The notes: a model not told the origin generated them from the sequence alone. DNA of 64,000 bases from Hydrogenophaga sp. PBL-H3 (GCF_010104355.1 NZ_CP044972.1:248001-312000); one strand, 5' to 3'; counted from the first letter of the stretch, positions 41,149 to 49,755 are shown. Numbers and translations: made by a program.

Positions 41149-41484
41149 TCAGTCTCGCCGACCGCGGTCCTTGCGGCTCAGAACGGTGGCGGTCTTGGCA
41201 TCGAGTGCGAGCTTGATCAGCCGCCCGTCGTTCTGCAGCAGCTTCACCTCGTAGACCAGGCGGCCGTCCTCCTCCTCGATCTCGATGTCCAGCACCTGGC
41301 CCGGGTACTCGCGTTCCAGGCGTTCCAGCAGGGTGCGCAGCGGCATCACCTGCCCGGCCTTGAGCGCTTCGCGGGCCCGGTCGTGGTCATCGTCCCGTCC
41401 GGCCGCCGGCAACGCCAGCAGCGCGGCGCCCAGGAGGCAGGTCAGTGTGAGCTGCTTCAGGCAGCAAAGACGCAGGGTGTTCAC
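41149..41484 (-). CDS. PepSY-domain exported protein
   Basis: A protein of 111 aa, starting at GTG 41484 (MNTLRLCCLKQLTLTCLLGAAL). Signal peptide to about residue 28, then an acidic/basic stretch and one PepSY unit: LLERLEREYPGQVLDIEIEEE and VYEVKLLQNDGRLIKLALDAKT. PepSY proteins next to QseBC-type systems are thought to act as periplasmic modulators or inhibitors. It is first in the operon with the second two-component system and faces the SHP cytochrome operon across 144 bases. Confidence 0.82.
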   Translation of the reverse strand: MNTLRLCCLKQLTLTCLLGAALLALPAAGRDDDHDRAREALKAGQVMPLRTLLERLEREYPGQVLDIEIEEEDGRLVYEVKLLQNDGRLIKLALDAKTATVLSRKDRGRRD

Positions 41485-41544
41485 GCTCGGGAGTCCAGCC
41501 CACCGGGGAGCGGTGGCGCACCAGCCGATTGTGCGGGGCGAAGC

Positions 41545-41561
41545 TGAACGTCCGATGAACG
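41545..41561. promoter_or_regulatory. Direct repeat TGAACG-N5-TGAACG, candidate response-regulator operator
   Basis: Two identical hexamers with an 11-bp period, the spacing OmpR-family dimers use. It lies midway between the divergent PepSY/two-component operon and the cytochrome operon. Confidence 0.55.
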
Positions 41562-41628
41562 CGCGCTTCAGGTGGCGTACAGCAGGGCTTTCGCATGATG
41601 GCCTCACCCTGACGAACACACGCACACC

Positions 41629-42042
41629 ATGAACCCATCCATCTCCCTTCCCAAGCGCCTGGTGACCGTTGCGGCGCTGGTCCTTTCGGTGGCAGCCGTG
41701 CAGGCCGGTGACACCTCGCCGGGCGAGCAGCTCAGCCGCTGGAGCGCCGAGGCCGGTGCGCCAGGCAGCGTGCCCAGGGGCCAGGCGTTTTTCAGCAACC
41801 GCCACGGCGCCGAATGGTCTTGCGCGTCGTGTCACGGCACACCGCCCACCCGCCAGGGCGAGCACGCCAGCACCGCCAAACCCATTGCACCGCTGGCGCC
41901 GGCCTTCAACGCCAAAGCCTTCACCGACGCCGCCAAGTCGGACAAGTGGTTCCGGCGCAACTGCAAGGACGTGCTCAGTCGCGAATGCAGCCCCACCGAG
42001 AAGGCCGACGTGCTGGCCTACCTGCTCAGTCTCAAACTGTGA
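41629..42042 (+). CDS. SHP-type monoheme cytochrome c (DUF1924)
   Basis: A protein of 137 aa. Signal peptide to about A26 (VAAVQAG). One heme site, C65-A-S-C-H69. The C-terminal half has N111-C112 and C120 in RRNCKDVLSREC, matching the SHP design in which an Asn is the sixth heme ligand beside a disulfide. SHP (sphaeroides heme protein) is a periplasmic high-spin cytochrome that binds O2 or NO when reduced. First gene of a three-gene run with the diheme cytochrome and a cytochrome b, its known electron donors. Confidence 0.88.
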   Translation: MNPSISLPKRLVTVAALVLSVAAVQAGDTSPGEQLSRWSAEAGAPGSVPRGQAFFSNRHGAEWSCASCHGTPPTRQGEHASTAKPIAPLAPAFNAKAFTDAAKSDKWFRRNCKDVLSRECSPTEKADVLAYLLSLKL

Positions 42043-42052
42043 AAGACACGCC

Positions 42053-42556
42053 ATGAAAACGCAACTGATCCTGTGGAGCGCACTGGCTTTGGGCATGACC
42101 ACCGCCCAAGCCCATGCCGACGGCGGCCCGATGATGCCGCGCAACGTGCCGCAGGCCTATGCGCAGGAGTGCGCCGCATGCCACGTTGCCTATCCGCCCG
42201 GCATGCTACCCGCGCGCTCGTGGCAACGCATCATGAGCGGGCTCGACAAGCACTACGGCACCGACGCCTCGCTCGATGCGGCCACGGTGACGCAACTCGG
42301 CCAGTGGCTGCAAACCCACGCCGGCACCTACAAGCGCGTGGTGGATGAACCACCGCAGGACCGCATCACACGTTCGGCATGGTTCGAACGCAAGCACCGG
42401 GACATCGACCCCGCCGTGTGGAAGCACGCCAGCGTGAAGAGCGCGGCCAACTGCGCCGCCTGCCACACCGGCGCCAGCCAGGGCCGTTACGACGACGACG
42501 ACCTGCGTTTTCCCCCGGGGCTGGACGCGCGCCTGCGCCGTGGCTGGAACGATTGA
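42053..42556 (+). CDS. Diheme cytochrome c (DHC, SHP partner)
   Basis: A protein of 167 aa, start ATG 42053 (MKTQLILWSALALG). Signal peptide to about A22. Two heme sites, C40-A-A-C-H44 and C134-A-A-C-H138. Family members reduce SHP. The C-terminus is acidic then basic (YDDDDLRFPPG). It follows the SHP gene by 10 bases and precedes the cytochrome b gene by 17. Confidence 0.9.
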   Translation: MKTQLILWSALALGMTTAQAHADGGPMMPRNVPQAYAQECAACHVAYPPGMLPARSWQRIMSGLDKHYGTDASLDAATVTQLGQWLQTHAGTYKRVVDEPPQDRITRSAWFERKHRDIDPAVWKHASVKSAANCAACHTGASQGRYDDDDLRFPPGLDARLRRGWND

Positions 42557-42573
42557 ACTTCTGAAAGACCACC

Positions 42574-43326
42574 ATGCAGACCTCACCCGATTTCAACGCC
42601 GCCACACGCCCCGAGGCCACGCGGGCGATGCCCGTGCCCACGCGGCTCGTCATTGACGCGCCCACACGCATGTTTCACTGGCTCTTTGCCTTGAGCTTCT
42701 TGGGCGCCTACCTCACCGCCGACGGGGAGCGCTGGCGCCTGCTGCACGTCACGCTGGGCTACACGCTGGCCGGGCTGCTCGCGTTTCGCGTGCTGTACGG
42801 CCTGTTCGGACCGCGACAGGTGGGCCTGGGCCAGCTCTGGCGCAAGCTGTCGGGCGCACCGGCCTGGCTGCGTTTGCTTGTCTCTGCGCCCGTCCCGGGT
42901 GCCGTCAACTGGCGCCAGGGCCAGAACCTGATCATGGCGCTGGCCGTGTTCGCGCTGCTGACGATGGTGGTGCCGCTCACGCTGAGTGGCTACGGCAGCT
43001 ACAACGACTGGGGCGGCTGGCTGGAGGACGTGCACGAGGTCTTCGGCCAGGCCTTTCTGGCGGTCGTGCTCGGTCACATCGCGCTGATCGCCGCCTTGAG
43101 CCTGCTGCGCCGCAAGAACCAGGCGATGCCCATGCTCACCGGCCGCGTGGATGGTCCAGGCCCGAGTCTGGTGAAGCACAACCGCAGCTTGCTGGCAGCG
43201 CTCTTGCTCGTCGCAGTGCTGGCGTTCGGTGCCTGGCAGTGGCAGCAGTCGCCCAGCGGCCTGGTGTCGGCGCAGACCTGGGGTGGCCTGCTGTCGGGTC
43301 CGTCGGCACACGAGGATGACGACTGA
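42574..43326 (+). CDS. Cytochrome b561/b6-type membrane protein
   Basis: A protein of 250 aa. Four hydrophobic helices carry likely heme b histidines: TRMFHWLFALSFLGAYL, LLHVTLGYTLAGLLAFRVLY, a third near NLIMALAVFALLTMV, and EVFGQAFLAVVLGHIALI. A fifth hydrophobic stretch near 205-220 precedes an Asp-rich end (HEDDD). It is the quinol-side membrane component feeding DHC and SHP. Same operon. Confidence 0.88.
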   Translation: MQTSPDFNAATRPEATRAMPVPTRLVIDAPTRMFHWLFALSFLGAYLTADGERWRLLHVTLGYTLAGLLAFRVLYGLFGPRQVGLGQLWRKLSGAPAWLRLLVSAPVPGAVNWRQGQNLIMALAVFALLTMVVPLTLSGYGSYNDWGGWLEDVHEVFGQAFLAVVLGHIALIAALSLLRRKNQAMPMLTGRVDGPGPSLVKHNRSLLAALLLVAVLAFGAWQWQQSPSGLVSAQTWGGLLSGPSAHEDDD

Positions 43327-43392
43327 GCGACGGCTGAGGAGGGGCCTTTCCTACAATGCGAGGGTTTGTCCTCCACCCACCTGCACAGCACC

Positions 43393-44589
43393 ATGTCCTT
43401 CATCCGCTTCTCCGATCTCTGTTCCAGTGGCCGCGTCAAAGGCCAGCGCGTGTTCATCCGGGCCGACCTCAACGTGCCGCAGGACGACACCGGACGCATC
43501 ACCGAAGACACCCGCATCCGCGCGAGCATTCCGGCGATCCAGATGGCGCTGGACGCGGGCGCGGCGGTCATGGTCACTTCGCACCTGGGCCGCCCCACCG
43601 AAGGCGCGTTCAAGCCCGAAGACTCCCTGCAGCCCGTGGCCGCGCGCCTGGCCGCGCTGATGGACCGCCCGGTGCGCCTGGTGTCCGACTGGGTCGATGG
43701 CGATTTCTCCGTGGCGCCCGGCGAGGTGGTGCTGCTGGAAAACTGCCGCCTCAACGTGGGCGAAAAGAAGAACAGCCCCGAACTCGCGAAGAAGCTCGGC
43801 GCGCTGTGCGACATCTTTGTGCACGACGCCTTCGGCACCTCGCACCGCGCCGAAGGCACGACCTACGGCATCGCCGAGACCGCGCCCATTGCCTGCGCTG
43901 GCCCGCTGCTGGCCGCCGAGATGGACGCCATCGCCGCCGCGCTGCTGGCGCCCAAGCGCCCGCTGGTGGCCATCGTGGCCGGCAGCAAGGTCAGCACCAA
44001 GCTCACCATCCTCAAGAGCCTGGCGAGCAAGGTGGACCAGCTCATCGTCGGTGGCGGCATCGCCAACACCTTCATGCTTGCGGCTGGCCTGAAGATCGGC
44101 AAGAGCCTGGCCGAGGCCGATCTGGTGAGTGAAGCCAAGGCCGTGATCGAGGCCATGAAGGCGCGCGGCGCCGAGGTGCCGATCCCCACCGACGTGGTGA
44201 CCGCCAAGGCCTTCAGCGCCGATGCGGTGGCCACGGTGAAGGCCGCCACCGATGTGGCCGACGACGACCTGATCCTGGACATCGGCCCCCAGACCGCGGC
44301 GAAGCTGGCCGAGCAGCTGATGAAGGCCGGCACGATTGTGTGGAACGGCCCGGTCGGCGTGTTCGAGTTCGCGGCGTTCGAGAACGGCACCAAGGTCATC
44401 GCGCAAGCCATTGCGAAGAGCAGCGCCTTCAGTATTGCGGGCGGCGGCGACACGCTGGCGGCCATTGCCAAGTACGGCATCGAGAAAGACGTGGGCTACA
44501 TCTCCACCGGCGGTGGCGCCTTCCTGGAGGTGCTGGAAGGAAAGACGCTGCCGGCGTTCGAGGTGCTCGCTCGGCGAGCCCAGGGCTGA
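43393..44589 (+). CDS. pgk: Phosphoglycerate kinase
   Basis: A protein of 398 aa, start ATG 43393 ([17 protein letters not shown]). PGK signature [22 protein letters not shown] for the basic patch, [14 protein letters not shown] and the nucleotide site [16 protein letters not shown] and [14 protein letters not shown] glycolysis and gluconeogenesis enzyme. Single gene, convergent with the YbaN-like gene with one base between the stops. Confidence 0.97.
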   Translation: MSFIRFSDLCSSGRVKGQRVFIRADLNVPQDDTGRITEDTRIRASIPAIQMALDAGAAVMVTSHLGRPTEGAFKPEDSLQPVAARLAALMDRPVRLVSDWVDGDFSVAPGEVVLLENCRLNVGEKKNSPELAKKLGALCDIFVHDAFGTSHRAEGTTYGIAETAPIACAGPLLAAEMDAIAAALLAPKRPLVAIVAGSKVSTKLTILKSLASKVDQLIVGGGIANTFMLAAGLKIGKSLAEADLVSEAKAVIEAMKARGAEVPIPTDVVTAKAFSADAVATVKAATDVADDDLILDIGPQTAAKLAEQLMKAGTIVWNGPVGVFEFAAFENGTKVIAQAIAKSSAFSIAGGGDTLAAIAKYGIEKDVGYISTGGGAFLEVLEGKTLPAFEVLARRAQG

Positions 44590-44590
44590 T

Positions 44591-44983
44591 TCAGACGGGG
44601 GGCTGGCGCGTGGGGATGCGCGCCACAACCAACACCCCGATGAGGGCGGCGATCAGCACGATCGCCATCACCACCGGCCGGTCGCGCAATCCCCACGCCG
44701 ACAGACCCACCATCACCACCATGCTCACCTGGGCGACGGTCTTGCTGCGGCGCGTGAGGTTGCGGTGGGTTTCCCAGTCGCGCACCATCGGACCGAGAAA
44801 GCGGTGGTTGAGCAGCCAGCCGTGCAGGCGCGGGGAAGCCTTGGCATAACAGGCGGCGGCGAGCAGGATGAACGGCGTGGTCGGCAGGCCGGGCAGCACC
44901 ACCCCGATGAGGCCGAGTGCCAGCGCCACACTGCCGGCCAGCCACAGCAGCCAGCGCACCAGGCGCGAGCGGTGCAGGGTCAT
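44591..44983 (-). CDS. YbaN/DUF454-family inner-membrane protein
   Basis: A protein of 130 aa, start ATG 44983 (MTLHRSRLVRWLLW). Membrane helices around 10-55 and 75-120; the family motif LGLIGVVLPGLPTTPFILLAA and WETHRN are clear. The role is unknown. Its start overlaps the stop of the SirB2-like gene in ATGA, so the two form a small operon. Confidence 0.88.
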   Translation of the reverse strand: MTLHRSRLVRWLLWLAGSVALALGLIGVVLPGLPTTPFILLAAACYAKASPRLHGWLLNHRFLGPMVRDWETHRNLTRRSKTVAQVSMVVMVGLSAWGLRDRPVVMAIVLIAALIGVLVVARIPTRQPPV

Positions 44984-45387
44984 GGGGCCCACCACCCCAG
45001 CGGATGGCGGGCGAGTGCGATCGAGGCCATGAAGGCCACGCACAGCAAGGCCGCCAGCAGGCACAGCGCACGCACCAGGGTGGATGCGGTGCTGCGCATG
45101 GCCACGACGCCCAGCGCGATATACACCACCAGCAGGCCGAGCTTGAGACCGAGCCAGGGTGTGTGCAGCGGGTTGAGTTGCAGCAGCCACCACAGGCTGG
45201 CACCGGCCGTCAGCAGTGCGCTGTCAATCACCTCGCTCGTGCGGCGCCAGCCCGGGCGCATGGGCCAGGGTTGCCCTTGCAGCGCAGCCAGCGCGCGCAC
45301 CGCAAACAGGCCCACGCTGGTCATGACCAGCCCCAGGTGCGTCTTGAGGAGCAGCGGGTAGGCCCAGGCGATGTCTGGTGGTGGCAT
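44980..45387 (-). CDS. SirB2-family membrane protein
   Basis: A protein of 135 aa with four helices. The SirB pattern is in LLLKTHLGLVMTSVGLFAVRAL and RTSEVIDSALLTAGASLWWLL. Named for a Salmonella locus, but the molecular function of the family is not known. First gene of the pair with the YbaN-like protein. Confidence 0.85.
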   Translation of the reverse strand: MPPPDIAWAYPLLLKTHLGLVMTSVGLFAVRALAALQGQPWPMRPGWRRTSEVIDSALLTAGASLWWLLQLNPLHTPWLGLKLGLLVVYIALGVVAMRSTASTLVRALCLLAALLCVAFMASIALARHPLGWWAP

Positions 45388-45452
45388 GGGGTGGTGCGGT
45401 GCGGTCGGTGAAAGTCACCGCCAGCATAGCGCGTCCCACCGCCGCGCCCGGC

Positions 45453-46151
45453 TCAGCAGCAGGCCGCGCGCGAAGGCTCGAACTGCGGGAACAACTGGTT
45501 GTTTTCCAGGTGGATGTGCGCGATCAGGTCGTCCGAGAACTGATGAATACCTGCGTACAGCGCGCGCCAGGTGTTGCACGCGCCCTGGGGCGGTGTGGCG
45601 TCGTGCGTCAGGGCCATCAGGCGCTCCAGTTGCTCGCCGTGGCTGGTGTGTTCCCCGCGCATCACGCCGATGGGGTGCATGGCCATGCCGCGCCCGCCCG
45701 CCTTGAGCATGGGGAACAGGATGTTCTCTTCCTTGGCCATGTGCTCCAGCATCTCGGCCTCAATCGCTTCCAGGTGCTCGGCAAGACCCGTGGGCACATC
45801 GGGGTGCTCGCGGTGCACCGCCTCCACCCGGCGCGCCATGCGGATCAGCTCGGGCAACTGCTCGCGGTGCACCGCGTGGTAGCGCGTGAGGATGTGGTCG
45901 ATCATCTCGGCGGGCACCTGCGGCACGGCCGGGCCGTCGGGGCGGTCCAACCGGGCGAGTTCGGCCAGCACCGCGTCCACCGCCAGGCCCTTGTTGTCGC
46001 AGGCCTGTTGCAGGGCGATCTGGCCGCCGCAGCAGAAGTCGAGCTTGAGGCGGCGAAAGACGGCGGTGGAGCCGGGCAACTCCACGGCGATCTGGCCAAT
46101 GGGCTGGCGGGCGCGGTCCAGGGTGTCGGCGGGAGCGAAGGTGGTGTCCAT
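45453..46151 (-). CDS. ytfE: Iron-sulfur cluster repair di-iron protein (Ric/YtfE/ScdA)
   Basis: A protein of 232 aa, start ATG 46151 (MDTTFAPADTLDRA). The N-terminal ScdA_N domain has the C40-C41 pair in LDFCCGG. The hemerythrin-like di-iron domain follows with HILTRYHAVHREQ, EHLEAIEAEMLEHMAKEENILFP, MRGEHTSHGEQLERL and HIHLENNQLFPQF. It repairs Fe-S clusters damaged by NO or peroxide. Divergent from nsrR, the usual repressor of this gene. It ends in CC, a small oddity. Confidence 0.94.
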   Translation of the reverse strand: MDTTFAPADTLDRARQPIGQIAVELPGSTAVFRRLKLDFCCGGQIALQQACDNKGLAVDAVLAELARLDRPDGPAVPQVPAEMIDHILTRYHAVHREQLPELIRMARRVEAVHREHPDVPTGLAEHLEAIEAEMLEHMAKEENILFPMLKAGGRGMAMHPIGVMRGEHTSHGEQLERLMALTHDATPPQGACNTWRALYAGIHQFSDDLIAHIHLENNQLFPQFEPSRAACC

Positions 46152-46169
46152 GGCGTGCTTCCTTAAAGG

Positions 46170-46222
46170 TTCATGTGGTATGAATATATTAGCGCATAAA
46201 ATGCAGACAACATGAATATTCA
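46170..46222. promoter_or_regulatory. AT-rich operator region between ytfE and nsrR
   Basis: Palindrome TTCAT-GTGGT-ATGAA at 46170-46184, GCAT-AAA-ATGC at 46193-46203, and TGAATATTCA at 46213-46222, with ATGAATAT occurring twice. In a GC-rich genome this is a striking regulatory patch, a likely NsrR target. Which palindrome is the true site cannot be decided here. Confidence 0.5.
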
Positions 46223-46261
46223 GACCATCCGTACGGACATCGGTCATGAGGAGGATGCGCC

Positions 46262-46777
46262 ATGCGATTGACCCACTGGACCGACTACAGCCTTCGCGTG
46301 CTGATGTACTGCGCCGCCAGCGAGCAGCGCGAGCACCCCGCCACCGTGGGCGAGATCGCCGAAGCCCACGGCATCTCGCGCAGCCACCTGACCAAGATCG
46401 TGATGACGCTCTCCGGCCTGGGCCTGCTGGAGACCACGCGCGGGCGCGGAGGCGGCCTGCGCCTGCTCAAGCCGGCGCACAGCATCGTCGTGGGTGAGGT
46501 GGTGCGCCAGACCGAAAGCGATTTCACCCTGGTGGAGTGCTTCGACGCGGAGCACAACAGCTGCCGCCTGGACGGCCACTGCCGACTGAAGGGTGCGCTG
46601 CGAGAAGCCATGGACCGTTACCTGGAAGTGCTTGACGGCGTGACGCTGGCCGATCTCGTTGCGCCCGCGGCGGATGCGCGCAGTGGCCAGCGGGTGCGCT
46701 TCGTGCCCGGCCTGCCGCGCCCGCCCGAGGCTGCGGTCCGTCGCGCGCGGGTATCTACCGGCGGCGAAAGCCGCTAA
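46262..46777 (+). CDS. nsrR: Nitric-oxide-sensing Rrf2-family repressor NsrR
   Basis: A protein of 171 aa. Winged HTH (about 1-65) with TVGEIAEAHGISRSHLTKIV and the Rrf2 wing LLETTRGRGGGLRL. Cluster ligands C93, C101 and C107 in ECFDAEHNSCRLDGHC. The C-terminal tail (from about 145) is basic and longer than in E. coli. The Fe-S cluster is nitrosylated by NO, releasing DNA. SD AGGAGG about 8 bases before ATG. narX begins 9 bases after its stop, so NO sensing and nitrate sensing share an operon. Confidence 0.93.
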   Translation: MRLTHWTDYSLRVLMYCAASEQREHPATVGEIAEAHGISRSHLTKIVMTLSGLGLLETTRGRGGGLRLLKPAHSIVVGEVVRQTESDFTLVECFDAEHNSCRLDGHCRLKGALREAMDRYLEVLDGVTLADLVAPAADARSGQRVRFVPGLPRPPEAAVRRARVSTGGESR

Positions 46778-46786
46778 CCTCGCGCC

Positions 46787-48697
46787 ATGGTGTCCACCGC
46801 CTCGTTGTCGACCAAGCTGGTGCGTATTGGCGCTGGCTTGCTGCTCGTCGCGCTCGCCTCCATCGGCCTCACGCTGTGGGTGACCTGGCAGCTCGAAGGC
46901 GGCGCGGCGGCGGTGAACGAAGCCGGGCGCATGCGCATGCAGACCTGGCGGCTCACCAGCGTGGCGCAGGCCGGGCGTGCGCCGGCCGAGGTGGCGGCGC
47001 TGGTGCAGGAGTTCGACCAGAGCCTGGAGCTGCTGCGCCGCGGCGACGCCAGCCGGCCGCTCTTCGTGCCCTGGGACGAGGCGGTCCGCCGCGAGTTCGC
47101 CACGGTGGAGGCCCTGTGGCGGAACCAGCGCCCGCTGTGGTTGCAGACCACGCCGCCCGACCCCGCGCAGGCGCTGGCCGCAGCCGACGCCTTCGTCGAT
47201 GCGATCGACGCCCTGGTGCTGGCGATCGAGCAGCAGCTCTCGGGCTTCACCGCCATCCTCAACCTGTTCCAGTTCCTCATGATGGCGCTGGCCATCGGTG
47301 GCGCGGTGGTGATGCTCTACACCGGCTACATGTACGTGATCCACCCGCTGGCCCACCTGCGCCAGGGCTTGCGCCGGCTGGAGTCGGGCGACTTCAAGGC
47401 GCGCGTGGAGGTCGACACGCTGGACGAATTCGGCCAGGTGGCGGGGGGCTTCAACCGCATGGCGTCCACGCTGCAGTCGATGTACGCCGGGCTGGAGAGC
47501 CAGGTCGAGAGCAAGACGCGCCACATCGAGGCACAGCGCGCGCGGCTGGCCACCCTGTACGAGGTCAGTGCTTTCATGGCCCGTGCCGGCAGCATCGAGG
47601 AGCTCTCGCGCGGCTTTGCCCAGCGTGTGCGCACGGTGGTGAAGGCCGACGCGGTGGCGGTGCGCTGGAGCGACGAGGCCAGCCAGCGCTACCTGATGCT
47701 GGCCTCCGATTGTTTCCCGCTGGAAATGGTGGACGAGGAGCGCAGTCTGCTGGCGGGTGCTTGTGCCTGTGGCAGCCTGCAGCCCGATGCACGCACGCGC
47801 GTGATTCCCATCCGCAGCCACGACGAGCTGGAGGTGCGCCACTGCGCGCGCGCCGGCTTCGAGACGCTGGTGAGCGTGCCGGTGCGCCTGCAGAACCGCC
47901 TGCTCGGCGAGATCGACCTGTTCTACCGCTCGCAGGCCAGCCTGAGCGCGGGCGAGACCGAGCTGCTCGACGCCCTGGCCAGCCACCTCGCAAACGCGCT
48001 GGAGAGCCTGCGCGCCTCCGCGCTGGAGCGCGAGGCGGCGGTGGGCGAGGAGCGCGCGCTGATCGCGCGCGAGCTGCACGATTCCATCGCGCAGTCGCTG
48101 GCCTTCCTCACGATCCAGGTTCAGCTGCTGCGCCTCGCCGTGCAGAAGGCACAGCCCCAACAGGTGCAAGCCACGATCGACGAACTCGACCAGGGCCTGC
48201 GCGAGAGCATCAACGACGTGCGCGAACTGCTGGTGCACTTTCGCACCCGCACCAACACCGACGACATCGAGCGCGCGCTGCAGGAGACGCTGCAGAAGTT
48301 CCAGCACCAGACCGGCTTGAGCGCGAAGCTGCACGTGGAGGGCCACGGCCTGCCCTTGCCGCCCGACGTGCAGGTGCAGGTGTTGCATGTGCTGCAGGAA
48401 TCGCTCTCCAACGTGCGCAAGCACGCCGGCGCCAACCATGTCCAGCTGGATGTGATCAAAGGCTCGCAGTGGCGCTTTCGTGTGCGCGACGATGGTTCGG
48501 GCTTCGACACGCTGGACGCGCCCGACGAATCCCATGTGGGGCTGAAGATCATGCGCGAGCGCGCCGCCCTCATCGGCGCGCGGGTCGGCGTGAGCTCCGA
48601 GCCCGGCCAGGGCACCACCGTGGTCCTGACCCTGCCACCCCACCCGGTGGCGGCCAATCCGGCCGTCACACCCGCCACCGAACACAGCGTTTCATGA
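46787..48697 (+). CDS. narX: Nitrate/nitrite sensor histidine kinase NarX
   Basis: A protein of 636 aa. Two membrane helices (about 12-35 and 165-187) flank a periplasmic domain whose start carries a P-box, AAAVNEAGRMRMQTWRL, the nitrate-binding helix of NarX/NarQ. HAMP (about 185-240), a GAF-like cysteine-containing module (about 260-400; CACGS near 327), then HisKA_3 with H431 in ARELHDSIAQSLAFL and an ATPase with SLSNVRKHAGANHV. It autophosphorylates on nitrate and passes phosphate to NarL. It overlaps narL in ATGA. Confidence 0.94.
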   Translation: MVSTASLSTKLVRIGAGLLLVALASIGLTLWVTWQLEGGAAAVNEAGRMRMQTWRLTSVAQAGRAPAEVAALVQEFDQSLELLRRGDASRPLFVPWDEAVRREFATVEALWRNQRPLWLQTTPPDPAQALAAADAFVDAIDALVLAIEQQLSGFTAILNLFQFLMMALAIGGAVVMLYTGYMYVIHPLAHLRQGLRRLESGDFKARVEVDTLDEFGQVAGGFNRMASTLQSMYAGLESQVESKTRHIEAQRARLATLYEVSAFMARAGSIEELSRGFAQRVRTVVKADAVAVRWSDEASQRYLMLASDCFPLEMVDEERSLLAGACACGSLQPDARTRVIPIRSHDELEVRHCARAGFETLVSVPVRLQNRLLGEIDLFYRSQASLSAGETELLDALASHLANALESLRASALEREAAVGEERALIARELHDSIAQSLAFLTIQVQLLRLAVQKAQPQQVQATIDELDQGLRESINDVRELLVHFRTRTNTDDIERALQETLQKFQHQTGLSAKLHVEGHGLPLPPDVQVQVLHVLQESLSNVRKHAGANHVQLDVIKGSQWRFRVRDDGSGFDTLDAPDESHVGLKIMRERAALIGARVGVSSEPGQGTTVVLTLPPHPVAANPAVTPATEHSVS

Positions 48698-49398
48698 CCG
48701 ACTCACCCGCCCGTCCGATCCAGTTGCTCGTGGTCGACGACCACTCCCTGTTCCGCCGAGGGCTGACGGCCTTGCTCTCGCAGGACCCGCGCTTCGAGGT
48801 GAGCTGCGAGGCCGGTGACGTGGGCGAGGCGCTGCGCTGCGTGGCGCGCCAGCAGCCCGACGTGATCCTGCTCGACAACCACCTGCCCGGCGTGCTGGGC
48901 GTGGATGCGATCCCGTCCTTGCGCGAGGCCGCACCGGGCAGCCGCGTGCTCATGCTGACCGTGAGCGAGAACGAGGCCGACCTGGTGGCCGCGCTCAAGG
49001 CCGGTGCCGACGGCTACCTGCTCAAGACGGTCGAGTCGCACCACCTGTGCGAAGCCATCGTCAAGGTGACGGAGGGCGAGTCGGTGGTCAGCCCCGAGAT
49101 GACGACCAAGCTCGTGTCGGCCCTGCGCGCGCAGCCCCCAGCCAACGGCAACGGCAACGGCAACGGCAACAGTGTTGATGCATCGGGTGCAGCCGCCGAC
49201 GCGGAGCTGGCCTCCCTCTCGGCGCGCGAGCTGGAGATCCTGCACCTGATCGCGCGCGGCGACAGCAACAAACACATCGCGCGCCAGCTCGACATCGCCG
49301 AGACCACGGTCAAGATCCACGTGCAGCACATCCTGCGCAAACTCCACCTCACCTCGCGTGTCCAGGCAGCGGTGTTCGCCGCCCGACACGCTCCCTAG
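48694..49398 (+). CDS. narL: Nitrate/nitrite response regulator NarL
   Basis: A protein of 234 aa. Receiver with D15-D16 and phospho-acceptor D61 in VILLDNHLPGVLGVD, Lys in GYLLKTVESHHL. The LuxR/GerE-type HTH (about 170-234) has LSARELEILHLIARGDSNK and HVQHILRKLHLTSRVQA. The linker (about 148-165) is a run of Asn-Gly repeats encoded by a hexanucleotide repeat. It activates nar genes on nitrate. Coupled to narX. Confidence 0.95.
   Translation: MTDSPARPIQLLVVDDHSLFRRGLTALLSQDPRFEVSCEAGDVGEALRCVARQQPDVILLDNHLPGVLGVDAIPSLREAAPGSRVLMLTVSENEADLVAALKAGADGYLLKTVESHHLCEAIVKVTEGESVVSPEMTTKLVSALRAQPPANGNGNGNGNSVDASGAAADAELASLSARELEILHLIARGDSNKHIARQLDIAETTVKIHVQHILRKLHLTSRVQAAVFAARHAP
49144..49170 (+). 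repeat. Hexanucleotide repeat (AACGGC)4-AAC in narL
   Basis: Four and a half exact copies of AACGGC code for N-G-N-G-N-G-N-G-N in the linker between the receiver and the HTH. Copy changes would lengthen or shorten the linker in frame. Confidence 0.9.
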
Positions 49399-49409
49399 GA
49401 GAACCGGAA

Positions 49410-49751
49410 ATGGCCTTGCACCACCTTGCATCCGGCGAAATCGCCAACCTCGTGCACCAGGGCGGTGACGCACTCAGCACCCAGTCCATTGCCCTGTTCA
49501 AGTCCGAGCAGCTCGAAGTCATCCGCCTGCGGTTGCCGCTGGGCCGCGCCATGCCGATGCACCAGGTCGCGGGCGAAATCACTGTGCAGTGCCTCGAAGG
49601 CGTGATCGACTTCGAGACGCCCGAGGGCGTGCAGCGGCTGCAGCCCGGGCAACTGCTCTTTTTGCGCAGCGGTGTGCCGCACAGCCTGCTCGCGGTGGAA
49701 GACGCCAGCGTGCTGGTGACCATCGTTCTGGTGCCGGCAAACACGCCTTGA
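49410..49751 (+). CDS. Cupin-domain protein
   Basis: A protein of 113 aa with a single cupin barrel: MPMHQVAGEITVQCLEGVIDF (motif 1 with His) and LRSGVPHSLLAVEDASVLVTI (motif 2 with His). Metal ligands are fewer than in classic cupins. SD AGGAG 7 bases upstream. It lies between narL (11-base gap) and the FNR-type box. Role unknown; position suggests a part in nitrate respiration, perhaps sensing or detoxification. Confidence 0.82.
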   Translation: MALHHLASGEIANLVHQGGDALSTQSIALFKSEQLEVIRLRLPLGRAMPMHQVAGEITVQCLEGVIDFETPEGVQRLQPGQLLFLRSGVPHSLLAVEDASVLVTIVLVPANTP

Positions 49752-49755
49752 GGCA

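Noticed and set aside
46244-48685. Minus-strand open frame of 813 codons opposite nsrR and narX
   Set aside because: Shadow of NsrR and NarX, which have complete domain sets.
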